A DNA stretch of 64,000 bases from Pseudomonas sp. KU26590 (GTDB lineage: Bacteria; Pseudomonadota; Gammaproteobacteria; Pseudomonadales; Pseudomonadaceae), in assembly GCF_026153515.1 (NCBI RefSeq), contig NZ_CP110644.1, positions 3,439,501 through 3,503,500 of the forward strand, written 5' to 3'. The translations under genes and the position numbers were made by a program. Below are positions 26,280-33,491 of the stretch, one piece after another. The notes beneath the pieces were generated by a model. That model was given only the letters and a program-made list of their open reading frames with translations, had not been told where the DNA came from and made no database searches. Numbering within the stretch: position 1 is the stretch's first letter; each line of letters begins with the position of its first letter.

Positions 26280-26305
26280 TCTGATACCCGAACGACATGA
26301 CACAT
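26138..26305 (-). CDS. Small hypothetical ORF within the 251-bp repeat
   Basis: A 55-codon frame starts at ATG 26305 and includes RNGKLAWSCLNEVGAQIALG before a TGA at 26138. It resembles nothing I can name. In the second repeat copy the same frame lacks its start and first ten codons because the homology ends at 32982. Differences between the copies include at least one silent change, but the sample is too small to show selection. It may be a real small gene of which the right copy is a truncated duplicate, or chance. Confidence 0.3.
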   Translation of the reverse strand: MCHVVRVSDSRNGKLAWSCLNEVGAQIALGQDSLATLQTIRAPRSGNAVESKVEH

Positions 26306-26332
26306 GGCTTATATTGGCTTAGATGGAGGGGG

Positions 26333-26485
26333 GCAGTTCGGCTGTGCTAGTCACGTCAGTGCCCCGGAATGGATATAAGGTTCTGAGTGGTGTCTGGCTT
26401 GGGGGTTGCCAGCGATGTCCCGCAGCATTCGATAGAGTGACTGTCTGCTGGGCCAGAGACATGAACCTCTGGCTTTGGCATCCTG
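26333..26485. repeat. 153-bp dispersed direct repeat, copy B
   Basis: This is the partner of 18975-19127 (about 92% identity, no gaps). Here no GH3 gene follows; the sequence beyond both edges is unrelated to copy A. Confidence 0.9.
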
Positions 26486-26671
26486 GGCGATGTCAGATAT
26501 TCATACGCAAATCAGAAGCCCAAGAGTACTGGCTCAGCGCCCCTGAAATGAACGCAACTGTTCATCTATCAGTGTTCATAGACCTAGCGTTCCCCGTCAT
26601 TAGTCTCGTCGCCCCGACCGTTATCCTTGCATCCGGTGATGATGGAGGTATAGCACAATGCCGCTGTGCCG

Positions 26672-26754
26672 GCCGAACGCCGAAACCACCCGCGCCAGGG
26701 CGGTTTCGGTACCAGCGCGCATGTCCATGGGCTGGTTGGCGAGCCAGATGGAAT
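26672..26754 (-). pseudogene. IS66-family TnpB (Orf2), 5' remnant
   Basis: On the reverse strand this reads SIWLANQPMDMRAGTETALA followed by RVVSAFG, the well-conserved N-terminal segment of IS66 TnpB proteins. Homology stops after about 27 codons and the start is lost. It is a fragment abutting the stop of the radical SAM gene, and with the TnpC tail at 19288 it indicates IS66-type elements once flanked the 19.3-26.7 kb segment. Confidence 0.7.
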
Positions 26755-26762
26755 AGATGTTC

Positions 26763-28448
26763 CTAACTACCAGGGTGAATGTTTTTGATACTTATGAAAT
26801 CAGTGCGTAACTGTTGGGAGTCAGCGCTCGCAAACAACCGCTCAAATCTATCGCTCGAAATATAGTGAACCTCGTCATAGTCATCAATGAGCGCGTCATT
26901 ATTTAGCATTTTGGCCATGGCACCACGAGCTTGCGTAATCTCAAGTGGAGAATAATAATCGGTGTTGAGGGAGCCGAGATAGAAAGTAATGACTTCTGGA
27001 TCTACATTCAGATCATATGCCAATCGATCATGATGACGCTTAAAATCGACAGTTCCTGGCAGCAACGAGAGAATATAAACATTAAAATAGATCTGTACTT
27101 TCGAATTGAATGCTTTGCATACACTTCTTATTTCCTCAGATCTTAAATAGGTTAAACAAAGGTTGTGCTCATCATCTTCGGGGCGGCCGATAATGACATT
27201 GAATGAAAGTGAGTGCACGCCTGTATTAACAATGCTTTCTAAAACATTCTTTATCACGCCCAAAGGCTTTAATTTTCTAAACAGTTTGGATGATTCGTCA
27301 GTGAGGTTCTCCAGTGGCAGTGTGGCTCTATAACACCCGATCAGGTCACCATTGACGACGGTAGAATCAAACATAACTCGAATAAGCTCATGATCAACAA
27401 CGCCTTCATGCTCGAACTGCCCTAACTCTATGCCATTCGTAAACTCCCAACAAAAACCCATATCTCGTGCCAAATTGAACATGTCAAACAACTCATCTCT
27501 GCCATCATCGAATGCTGAATGACCAGAGGAATGCCGATGAATTCTTGAAAGAAGATTGTCTTCCTGAAGTAGGAGAGTACGAATTCCCTTAGATTTGAAA
27601 TACTCAAAATGCTGACGTATTTTTTCTAGCTGCATAAATCTAAAGCGCCCTTTTGTACTGGGCGTTGCGCAAAATGAACACGCCTGCGCGCACCCCCTGG
27701 AAGTTTCCACACTAATAAATGGACCTTGAATTCCAAAAGGAGGTTTACCTTCTCCGGTATCCGAGTAGCTTTCTAAATCCACTAACTCGAAATCCGGAGG
27801 TAGCATGTCATTTACGTCATAAGCACCTGATCGGGACAAGAAGGTTTTCGATGTATGCTGAATCGTTCCGTCTTTTGCACGAAATGCAATATTCGGGATG
27901 TTGTCAAAACTCCAATTCTTATCAATGCACTCGAGTAAATCGGCGAAGCATAGCTCACCCTCGCCCTTGACTACGACATGTGCGCCACAATCAATATGGA
28001 ATTCAGGAGCAACCGTAGCGTCCGTTCCTCCCAGAACAATCACTGCCCGAGGATTTTGAACGGCACAAAATCGAATAAAGTCAGCAACGATATTGCGAGA
28101 GTGTGTAAAATTCGAATTTATCCCAATAACGTCAGACGTAGTTATTTCCGAAACTACAGCTTCAAATGGTTGGCCGATTCTGTATTTCTCAAGTGTGATA
28201 TCACCAAGCTGTAACTCCCCATATTTAACCTTGCATCTATCTTCATAACTAGTAGCTCCTTGGGTCTGCATATCACAAATATGCAGATCAACCACTACAT
28301 TCCGCGCTGATAGGGTATTCCGAAGCCCAGCAACTAAAGCCGTTAATGGGGCTTTGTGCATATTCGTCCGGACCGTGCCTAGAAAACGATCATCGCCCTT
28401 TATACATTGCCCAGGTGCGGGGACTGAAAATAGAGTAACGCGGAGCAT
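26763..28448 (-). CDS. B12-binding-type radical SAM enzyme, function unknown
   Basis: The protein (561 residues from ATG 28448, which has AAGG seven bases upstream) combines a cobalamin-binding-like N-terminal domain with a radical SAM core. The first part has the Rossmann-like pattern DVIGINSNFTHS, AVIVLGGTDATVAPEF and HVVVKGEGELCFADLLECI typical of B12-dependent radical SAM proteins. The [4Fe-4S] ligands are in SRGCAQACSFCATPSTKG (C-X3-C-X2-C). A long C-terminal part with DEHNLCLTYLRSEEI follows. Such enzymes methylate, cyclise or otherwise alter unreactive carbons or thiols. It is the third gene of an AT-rich operon with a SAM methyltransferase and an EamA exporter. No known product is recognised. 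Confidence 0.8.
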   Translation of the reverse strand: MLRVTLFSVPAPGQCIKGDDRFLGTVRTNMHKAPLTALVAGLRNTLSARNVVVDLHICDMQTQGATSYEDRCKVKYGELQLGDITLEKYRIGQPFEAVVSEITTSDVIGINSNFTHSRNIVADFIRFCAVQNPRAVIVLGGTDATVAPEFHIDCGAHVVVKGEGELCFADLLECIDKNWSFDNIPNIAFRAKDGTIQHTSKTFLSRSGAYDVNDMLPPDFELVDLESYSDTGEGKPPFGIQGPFISVETSRGCAQACSFCATPSTKGRFRFMQLEKIRQHFEYFKSKGIRTLLLQEDNLLSRIHRHSSGHSAFDDGRDELFDMFNLARDMGFCWEFTNGIELGQFEHEGVVDHELIRVMFDSTVVNGDLIGCYRATLPLENLTDESSKLFRKLKPLGVIKNVLESIVNTGVHSLSFNVIIGRPEDDEHNLCLTYLRSEEIRSVCKAFNSKVQIYFNVYILSLLPGTVDFKRHHDRLAYDLNVDPEVITFYLGSLNTDYYSPLEITQARGAMAKMLNNDALIDDYDEVHYISSDRFERLFASADSQQLRTDFISIKNIHPGS

Positions 28449-28488
28449 TTTGACACCTTCCATAGTGAGTAGATAAATTAATCAGTAA

Positions 28489-29391
28489 TTACGAGTCTAA
28501 GACGGTCTTTACAGCTGTAGTTTTGGCCAAGCCCAGCATCACCCCAGCAATGACGAGAGCCATAGAAATGACTTGAGTGAAATATATATTTTCTTCTAGA
28601 AAAGCCACCGAAAATAATAACGTGAATATAGGGACCAGGTTAAAATACAGTGCCCCTTGAGCAACCGAGACTTTTGATATTCCGTAATTAAATAAAGTAT
28701 AGGCTGCTGCAGTCACAATCAATCCTAGATATAACACGGCAAGCGCGGCATTTAGCCCTATAGAGATACCACCTGCGGCCTCATAGGCTGCAAACGGCAG
28801 AAAGAATATTGCACCAGTGAAGCTCTGGATCGCAGCAAGTAGGAATGGCGAGTACATACCAGTTAAGCGTTTCAGCAAAACGGTGTATATGGCTGCGCAC
28901 GCCATAGCCAGAAGCTCTAGAAAATTTCCCAGGACTGGTGCGCTAGCCTCTCCCTCATGACTTCCGGTAAGGCATAAGACTAAAACACCTGCGGCAGCTA
29001 ATAACCCACCCGCGCACTGAAGAGTACTGGGTTTATCGTGATATATAAGATAAGAAAACAGCATTATCAAAACAGGTAGGAACGCAAATACCACACCAGC
29101 CTGTGAAGCGCTAGTATACTGTAGAGCTTTTGTCTCCAAGATAAAATACAGACACGGCTCGAAAAAGCTCATCACTAATAACAACCATCGATCCTTGATG
29201 GCTATCGACTTTCGAACACCAAACTTCCAAAACAAAGCAAAAAAACCACTGCCTAGGATCAGTCGCAAAAACATCAGTACAAATGGAGGCACTTCAATAA
29301 GTGCAATCTTTATTGCTACAAACGCACTGGCCCATAGCGCCATTGCCCCAGCCAAACTCATGAACACAAGTAGCTTAGATTTTCCGCACAT
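28489..29391 (-). CDS. DMT-superfamily (EamA) exporter
   Basis: This is a 300-residue protein with ten membrane helices formed by two EamA repeats. The first contains LWASAFVAIKIALIEVPPFV and the second begins around GNFLELLAMACAAIYTVLLK; the internal duplication is typical of drug/metabolite exporters such as RhtA and YdcZ relatives. It lies 40 bp upstream of the radical SAM gene and 54 bp after the methyltransferase on the same strand, so it probably exports the product of the two enzymes. Codon and base usage are AT-rich like its neighbours. No strong ribosome site is seen before ATG 29391; an internal ATG at codon 11 is possible. Confidence 0.82.
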   Translation of the reverse strand: MCGKSKLLVFMSLAGAMALWASAFVAIKIALIEVPPFVLMFLRLILGSGFFALFWKFGVRKSIAIKDRWLLLVMSFFEPCLYFILETKALQYTSASQAGVVFAFLPVLIMLFSYLIYHDKPSTLQCAGGLLAAAGVLVLCLTGSHEGEASAPVLGNFLELLAMACAAIYTVLLKRLTGMYSPFLLAAIQSFTGAIFFLPFAAYEAAGGISIGLNAALAVLYLGLIVTAAAYTLFNYGISKVSVAQGALYFNLVPIFTLLFSVAFLEENIYFTQVISMALVIAGVMLGLAKTTAVKTVLDS

Positions 29392-29445
29392 ACATTGCCA
29401 TATTCATTTCAAATAAATTGTGGGCCCACTGCATCAGTTCCTCTA

Positions 29446-30399
29446 CTATCCCTTCTGTAAGGAAAGTCGAGAGTCGACAACAGCTAAAATATGGTTGGCA
29501 AAATTAAGATAGCGAGAATCACGAGATACCCTTGCTTCCAATGAGAGAAGATCCTCGATTGGCAACGAATTGGCTGTCGAATCATCTCCGACCCATCGCG
29601 GGTCAGGAGTTAGTCGGGAAATTAATATATCTAGCCCCGTAAACTCGGCGCTAACAGAGTGCTGCATTAAAGCCGTTTGTAGTTGCTCATGAGAAATTAG
29701 GTTTGACCTGAGCACATGAAAGCCTCCAGCCTTGTCTAACGCATAAAGATGTTCATCCTTTCTATCGAAATGAATAATCTCTGTCATTGGTGCGGCATAG
29801 AAGGTTGGGTTGCTAAATGGCGGCTTAACCGAAAAATACAAAACTCCATTTGATGCACGCACTAGCTCACCAACCGAAAATGTAAGGTCTTTAGCAGGTA
29901 AATGATTGAGCACTGTGTGAAGGCACAAAACTAAGTCATACCCTCCAGACTTGATATGAGCTGGGAGACCCACAGAAAGATCACATAGCTCATAACTGAT
30001 CTCAGCGTTATTTTCACTAAACCGTGCTAGGAGGTCGTTAAAGTTTAACTTGGCAAGTGCTATCATGGAGGGCGATAGATCCAAGCATGCTATTTCCACT
30101 TTAACTGATCTAGTCATGCAGTAGTTGGCTATACGAAGGGCCCACGCCCCATCGCCACATCCAACGTCCAGTACGCGAATTGAGGCTTTTTTTATTTCTC
30201 TGCGTGCTTCGATGAGAACCTCAAGATACTTCTCTATCGACTGCCATGTCTGAATGTCACCCCAGGAAAACGTACGAGCGGTATCGGTTTCTTTAAGGCT
30301 TAGCAACTCGGTTAACGACGACGTACCGTTAGCATAATTTGTGTATGACGTTGAAAAGGAGTCGTAGAAACTTTTAACCTGGTCATTGGAATTTTTCAC
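29446..30399 (-). CDS. Class I SAM-dependent methyltransferase
   Basis: This is a 317-residue soluble methyltransferase. Motif I, the SAM-binding loop, reads RVLDVGCGDGAWALRIANYC; the next acidic strand is EIACLDLSPSMIALAKLNF, motif IV is YDLVLCLHTVLNHLP, and a post-motif strand GVLYFSVKPPFSNP follows. The N-terminal 70 residues (SFYDSFSTSYTNYANG) resemble the substrate-binding cap of small-molecule methyltransferases. Translation starts at GTG 30399 with AAGGAAG seven bases upstream. It is the first clear gene of the cassette with the exporter and radical SAM enzyme. Acceptor unknown. Confidence 0.82.
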   Translation of the reverse strand: MKNSNDQVKSFYDSFSTSYTNYANGTSSLTELLSLKETDTARTFSWGDIQTWQSIEKYLEVLIEARREIKKASIRVLDVGCGDGAWALRIANYCMTRSVKVEIACLDLSPSMIALAKLNFNDLLARFSENNAEISYELCDLSVGLPAHIKSGGYDLVLCLHTVLNHLPAKDLTFSVGELVRASNGVLYFSVKPPFSNPTFYAAPMTEIIHFDRKDEHLYALDKAGGFHVLRSNLISHEQLQTALMQHSVSAEFTGLDILISRLTPDPRWVGDDSTANSLPIEDLLSLEARVSRDSRYLNFANHILAVVDSRLSLQKG

Positions 30400-30876
30400 T
30401 GCGTGTCTTCCTTGATTTTTTTGAATCGGCGACTCAACCTATAATACTGGCTGATGCCCGTGGCGATCTTTGTTGATTTCGAGATAGGTGTCAAGCCTAT
30501 TCGATTGATGGCCAGCAAACATGAGGCTTCTGGGAGCGTCAGCACTTGTATGCCGTCCCGAAGCGTTTGCCTGCATAGATGCTTGATGTGGAACAAGATT
30601 TATGGCAGCACTGGTTCTGGAAGGAAGCAGATACTCGCTATGCTTAGCCGGAGTACTTGTAGATAGTGCCAGATACATGATTTTGTGCGCAAATGGCTAG
30701 GCAATCAAAGCGGTCAGGGCTATTGGGTTGATAACCCTAACAACCCGCCTGCGCCCAGCGCTTTGAGATTTGAGTTTTGAGTTTTGAGTTTTGACATATA
30801 GATTGGCTGATTTGGCTGATTTGGCTGGGAGTATAGGTATCTGTCTTCAGTAGACATTGCATTAGACGCGGCGTTT
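30400..30876. other. Upstream region of the radical SAM cassette
   Basis: This 477-bp gap between the methyltransferase and the IS3 element holds no confident gene. A 66-codon reverse-strand frame (30596-30396, TTG start directly after a stop, no ribosome site) ends in a TGA overlapping the methyltransferase GTG start; it may be the tail of a lost gene. Short tandem repeats lie at 30762-30828. The cassette's promoter should lie here or have been removed by the IS3 insertion. Confidence 0.5.
30762..30828. repeat. Two adjacent short tandem repeats
   Basis: A seven-base unit TTTGAGT is repeated about four to five times (30762-30797, first unit varied to TTTGAGA, last to TTTGAC), closely followed by about three copies of ATTTGGCTG (30801-30828). 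Such slippage-prone tracts near a promoter may cause length variation. Confidence 0.7.
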
Positions 30877-30906
30877 TTTAAAGGTAGTTGTCGCGTCACC
30901 GTCTAA

Positions 30907-31932
30907 CTATGCTGCTCTTTTCTCGACCTGTTGCTCTCGATCCGGATTCAGCAGCACGGTGCCGATCGGTTCCCAGTTACGCGTCCGGCCTGACCACCGT
31001 TCCGGTCTTTTTTCCTTGGCTCGTTCGTACAGCTCATGTCGCTGGGCCAAGACTTTATGATCCAGTCCTCGATGCCGCTCAGCCGGTGTGACGAACCGGA
31101 TACGGCTATGTCGGTGCTCGTTGTTGTACCACCGTATGAAGTCCCTCACCCAGCTGCGTGCGGCGTCCAAACTGGCAAAACCATCCTGCGGCCATTGCGG
31201 GCAGTATTTCAGTGTTCTAAACAACGACTCCGAGTACGGATTGTCGTTGCTGACACGCGGTCGGCCACGTGACGGGGTGATACCCAGGTCGTACATTTTG
31301 CTCAGCAGTGTCACCGATTTCATCGGCGCGCCGTTATCCGAGTGCAGCACCAGCGGGTCTTGTAAACACTGCTCACCGATCACGCTGCGTTGCAGCAGCG
31401 CAGCGGCTTTCTCGCCACTTTCCGCCTCATAGACTTCCCAGCCCACGGCCTTGCGGCTGTAAATATCCTCGATCAGATAGAGGTAATAAAACTGGCCGCG
31501 TATCGGCGACGGCAGGTACGTGATGTCCCACGACCACACTTGGTTCGGCGCTTTGGCCGCATGCGTCGTTGGTGCGGCGTACCGTCTGGGGCGCTGACTA
31601 CGGCCTCGATGTTGCTGTTGCCCCGTCGCTCGCAAGACACCATAGATCGTCGCCTCCGACGCCAGATAGCGCCCTTGATCGGCCAGGCGCGGCACGATCT
31701 GGCTTGGCGGCAAGTGGGCATACTGCGGGCTGTTACACAGCGTCACAATGGCCTGTCGCTCTGCCTCGGTCAGCGCATTTCGTGGCGTTGGCCGTGTGAC
31801 CGTCGTACGGGCGTCGGTCTGGATAGCGTCTGTTTGAGTCCACCGTTGCAAGGTGCGCAGCGACAGACCAACTTCCCGACAGGCCCTGATTTTTCTGGCT
31901 CCCGCCGCGACCGCTTCGCCCAGCCAGGCCAC
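30907..31932 (-). CDS. IS3-family transposase OrfB (DDE catalytic subunit)
   Basis: This is a 341-residue integrase-core protein. The catalytic acids are readable: first Asp in WSWDITYLPSP, second in LVLHSDNGAPM and Glu in NDNPYSESLFRTLKY. An N-terminal helix-turn-helix (REVGLSLRTLQRW) and a QIVPRLADQGRYLASEATIY segment precede it. The listed start is GTG 31932, but the frame is open upstream across the orfA stop, and a -1 shift near 31960 would join OrfA to OrfB, as is usual in this family. Intact and probably active. Confidence 0.88.
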   Translation of the reverse strand: MAWLGEAVAAGARKIRACREVGLSLRTLQRWTQTDAIQTDARTTVTRPTPRNALTEAERQAIVTLCNSPQYAHLPPSQIVPRLADQGRYLASEATIYGVLRATGQQQHRGRSQRPRRYAAPTTHAAKAPNQVWSWDITYLPSPIRGQFYYLYLIEDIYSRKAVGWEVYEAESGEKAAALLQRSVIGEQCLQDPLVLHSDNGAPMKSVTLLSKMYDLGITPSRGRPRVSNDNPYSESLFRTLKYCPQWPQDGFASLDAARSWVRDFIRWYNNEHRHSRIRFVTPAERHRGLDHKVLAQRHELYERAKEKRPERWSGRTRNWEPIGTVLLNPDREQQVEKRAA

Positions 31933-31958
31933 GAGTAACTGCCGCTCTGGCAGAGACG

Positions 31959-32519
31959 TTAGTTGGCCTCGTCGTCGGTCGTTCCCCAGTAGTCGTTGAG
32001 CTTTTTTCGCAGCACCAATAACGCGGCTGTTTCAGCGAGCGCCTTGTCTTTGCGGCGCAGTTCGCGCTCAAGTTCCTGGATGCGTTTCTTGTCTTTGCGC
32101 GCCTGGTCTCGTTCTTCTTTTTGCAGGGCCTTTTCCGATTTCTGGCCGGTGATGAAGGCTTGTCGCCAGGCCGTGATTTGCTCGGGGTAAAGGCCTTTGC
32201 GGCGGCAGTATTCACCCAGGTCGATCTCGGACAAACCGGCGGCTTCAAGCACGACAGCAAACTTGGTTTCGGCTGACCAGTTCTCGGTCAACGGCTTGTT
32301 TTCGGACACTGCACTTCCTTCAGAACTGAGCTGTTTGCGCCAGTTGGACAAAGACATTTCGCTGACCCCTTCGCGCCGGGAAACCTCGGCCATCGACAGG
32401 TTCAGCGGGGGAAGCAGCATTTTGAGTAATGCGGCTCTGCGTTCAGGTGAATAGTACGGCACGACCAGTCTCTTTCCGCCCCCGATATACTTTTTTAGGA
32501 AAAACCGGAGAGGCGACAA
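31959..32519 (-). CDS. IS3-family transposase OrfA (DNA-binding subunit)
   Basis: This is a 186-residue protein with two helix-turn-helix segments (SMAEVSRREGVSEMSLSNWR and LSEIDLGEYCRRKGLYPEQI) and a C-terminal coiled coil (KKRIQELERELRRKDKALAE) that acts as a leucine-zipper-like oligomerisation region in IS3 OrfA proteins. It is longer than the roughly 100-residue OrfA of many IS3 members, which fits the group with a duplicated HTH. It ends 26 bp before the listed orfB start, in the 0 frame relative to the -1 orfB frame. Confidence 0.85.
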   Translation of the reverse strand: MSPLRFFLKKYIGGGKRLVVPYYSPERRAALLKMLLPPLNLSMAEVSRREGVSEMSLSNWRKQLSSEGSAVSENKPLTENWSAETKFAVVLEAAGLSEIDLGEYCRRKGLYPEQITAWRQAFITGQKSEKALQKEERDQARKDKKRIQELERELRRKDKALAETAALLVLRKKLNDYWGTTDDEAN

Positions 32520-32536
32520 CTATCCTGACACCGGGG

Positions 32537-32583
32537 GGGAGGAGGGCGAAACGTTTTCTTGATCGGCGGATTTGCGCACGGCG
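32537..32583. repeat. 47-bp dispersed repeat, copy B
   Basis: Copy of 25863-25909 with a single G-to-A difference, six bases outside the IS3 right end. Confidence 0.9.
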
Positions 32584-32731
32584 ATCATACTAGCCTGGAT
32601 AGTTTTCAAATGTCGGCAGTCGCAAGGTTGTGCTCCCAGCATATGTCTATATTGGACTCGCTCGCAGCTCCACCAAACAAACCCCCACAGAAGTAAATGT
32701 GCAAATAGAGGAAGCATCTCATTTGATCCCT

Positions 32732-32982
32732 AAAGTCTTTCAGAAGGGGTCGGCACCATCTTGCTTAGGGATCCCTGAGCCGTGACAGTCTGAGAGGATA
32801 TCTTCGTTGTCGAAGCAAGGCATGCAGCGCAAGCAGATCATCAATGCTCAACTTTACTCTCCACGGTGTTTCCGGATCGCGGCACGCGTATCGTTTGCAA
32901 TGTAGCTAGGCTGTCTTGTCCAAGCGCATTCTGCGCACCAACCTCGTTGAGGCAAGACCAAGCGAGCTTCCCGTTGCGGCTA
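32732..32982. repeat. 251-bp dispersed direct repeat, copy B
   Basis: Partner of 26029-26279. Together with the 47-bp copy it makes the right border of the AT-rich cassette. The surrounding gap 32531-33099 contains no credible gene. Confidence 0.92.
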
Positions 32983-33099
32983 GTTGACGGGTGCGGTTCC
33001 AAAATCGGCGGTTATGCGTAGGTATATTCCGAGCCTGTCGAGTGTCCAGCGCGGTAGCTACTGTGGAGCTACTGCCACCTCATGCACTCAGAGAACGCA

Positions 33100-33231
33100 A
33101 TGATGAACAACAATAGCCCGCTCCAGCGTGATGGCGGAGATGAATTCGGTCGTGGTTTCACATGCTGCTCATCGGTGGTCGACATTATCCAATCCATTGA
33201 AAATGACCTCTCACTGCACGCTGGAGAATGA
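33100..33231 (+). CDS. Possible 43-residue small protein upstream of the lipoprotein pair
   Basis: A short frame beginning with two consecutive ATG codons at 33100 runs to a TGA ending at 33231, two bases before the preferred start of the lipoprotein gene, whose ribosome site lies inside it. The sequence (start MMNNNSPLQRDGGDEFGRGF) matches nothing I know. The close spacing suggests a leader or coupled small gene, but chance is possible. Confidence 0.35.
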   Translation: MMNNNSPLQRDGGDEFGRGFTCCSSVVDIIQSIENDLSLHAGE

Positions 33232-33233
33232 CC

Positions 33234-33491
33234 ATGAACATGAACGTGACCCGGTTGGGGACATCTTTGGGGTTGGTGATGGCAATCACACTGACATCCG
33301 GCTGCATGCAGCAACGCAATCGTGAGACTGAAGCACGCATCAGTGGTGCCGAGGACATGGCAGCAGCGGCGAGGGTGCATGCCAATGATGCCTACACCAA
33401 GGCTGAACAGGCGTTGAAGGTAGCCCTTGAAGCCCAGCATTCGGCAGACGATGCGAACAGGCGTGCGAGCCAGAGACTCGACAAAAAATGA
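33234..33491 (+). CDS. Alanine-zipper outer-membrane lipoprotein (Lpp/OprI-like)
   Basis: This is a lipoprotein of about 85 residues. The signal peptide LGTSLGLVMAITL ends in a lipobox LTSG-Cys. The mature part is a continuous helix with alanine-rich heptads (AARVHANDAYTKAEQALKVA) and ends in RLDKK, like Lpp/OprI, whose terminal lysine can be linked to peptidoglycan. ATG 33234 was chosen because GGAG lies seven bases upstream; ATG 33228 would be too close. The next gene overlaps its stop by four bases. Lpp-type proteins tether or shape the envelope. Confidence 0.85.
   Translation: MNMNVTRLGTSLGLVMAITLTSGCMQQRNRETEARISGAEDMAAAARVHANDAYTKAEQALKVALEAQHSADDANRRASQRLDKK

Larger units (their letters stand above)
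25593..26762. other. 1.17-kb gene-poor junction region with repeats and IS debris
   Basis: Between the mipA-like gene and the radical SAM gene there is no long credible gene. The stretch holds an AT-rich putative promoter for mipA (about 25676-25715), a 47-bp repeat, a 251-bp repeat with a possible 55-codon ORF, a 153-bp repeat and an IS66 tnpB fragment, each listed separately. The patchwork and the base-composition step at its right edge indicate repeated insertion and deletion. Confidence 0.75.
30877..32530 (-). mobile_element. IS3-family insertion sequence
   Basis: The element carries two overlapping-frame genes, orfA and orfB, and ends in inverted repeats sharing the exact 10-mer TAGTTGTCGC at 30885-30894 and its complement at 32513-32522. 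On the right the sequence outwards ends in CA (32529-32530), as expected for IS3 ends; the left outer bases match less well, so that boundary (about 30877) is approximate and may be worn. No clear target-site duplication was seen. It directly abuts the 47-bp repeat. Confidence 0.82.

Noticed and set aside
30396..30596. 66-codon reverse-strand frame directly before the methyltransferase, as a possible precursor peptide gene
   Set aside because: It begins with TTG straight after a stop codon, has no ribosome site, and its overlap with the methyltransferase is explained by that gene's own strong AAGGAAG site. It is kept only as a possible remnant.
26029..32982. 251-bp repeats as phage or integron attachment sites
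   Set aside because: They are far longer than att cores, no integrase gene or tRNA lies nearby, and the copies differ at about eight positions. Homologous duplication fits better.
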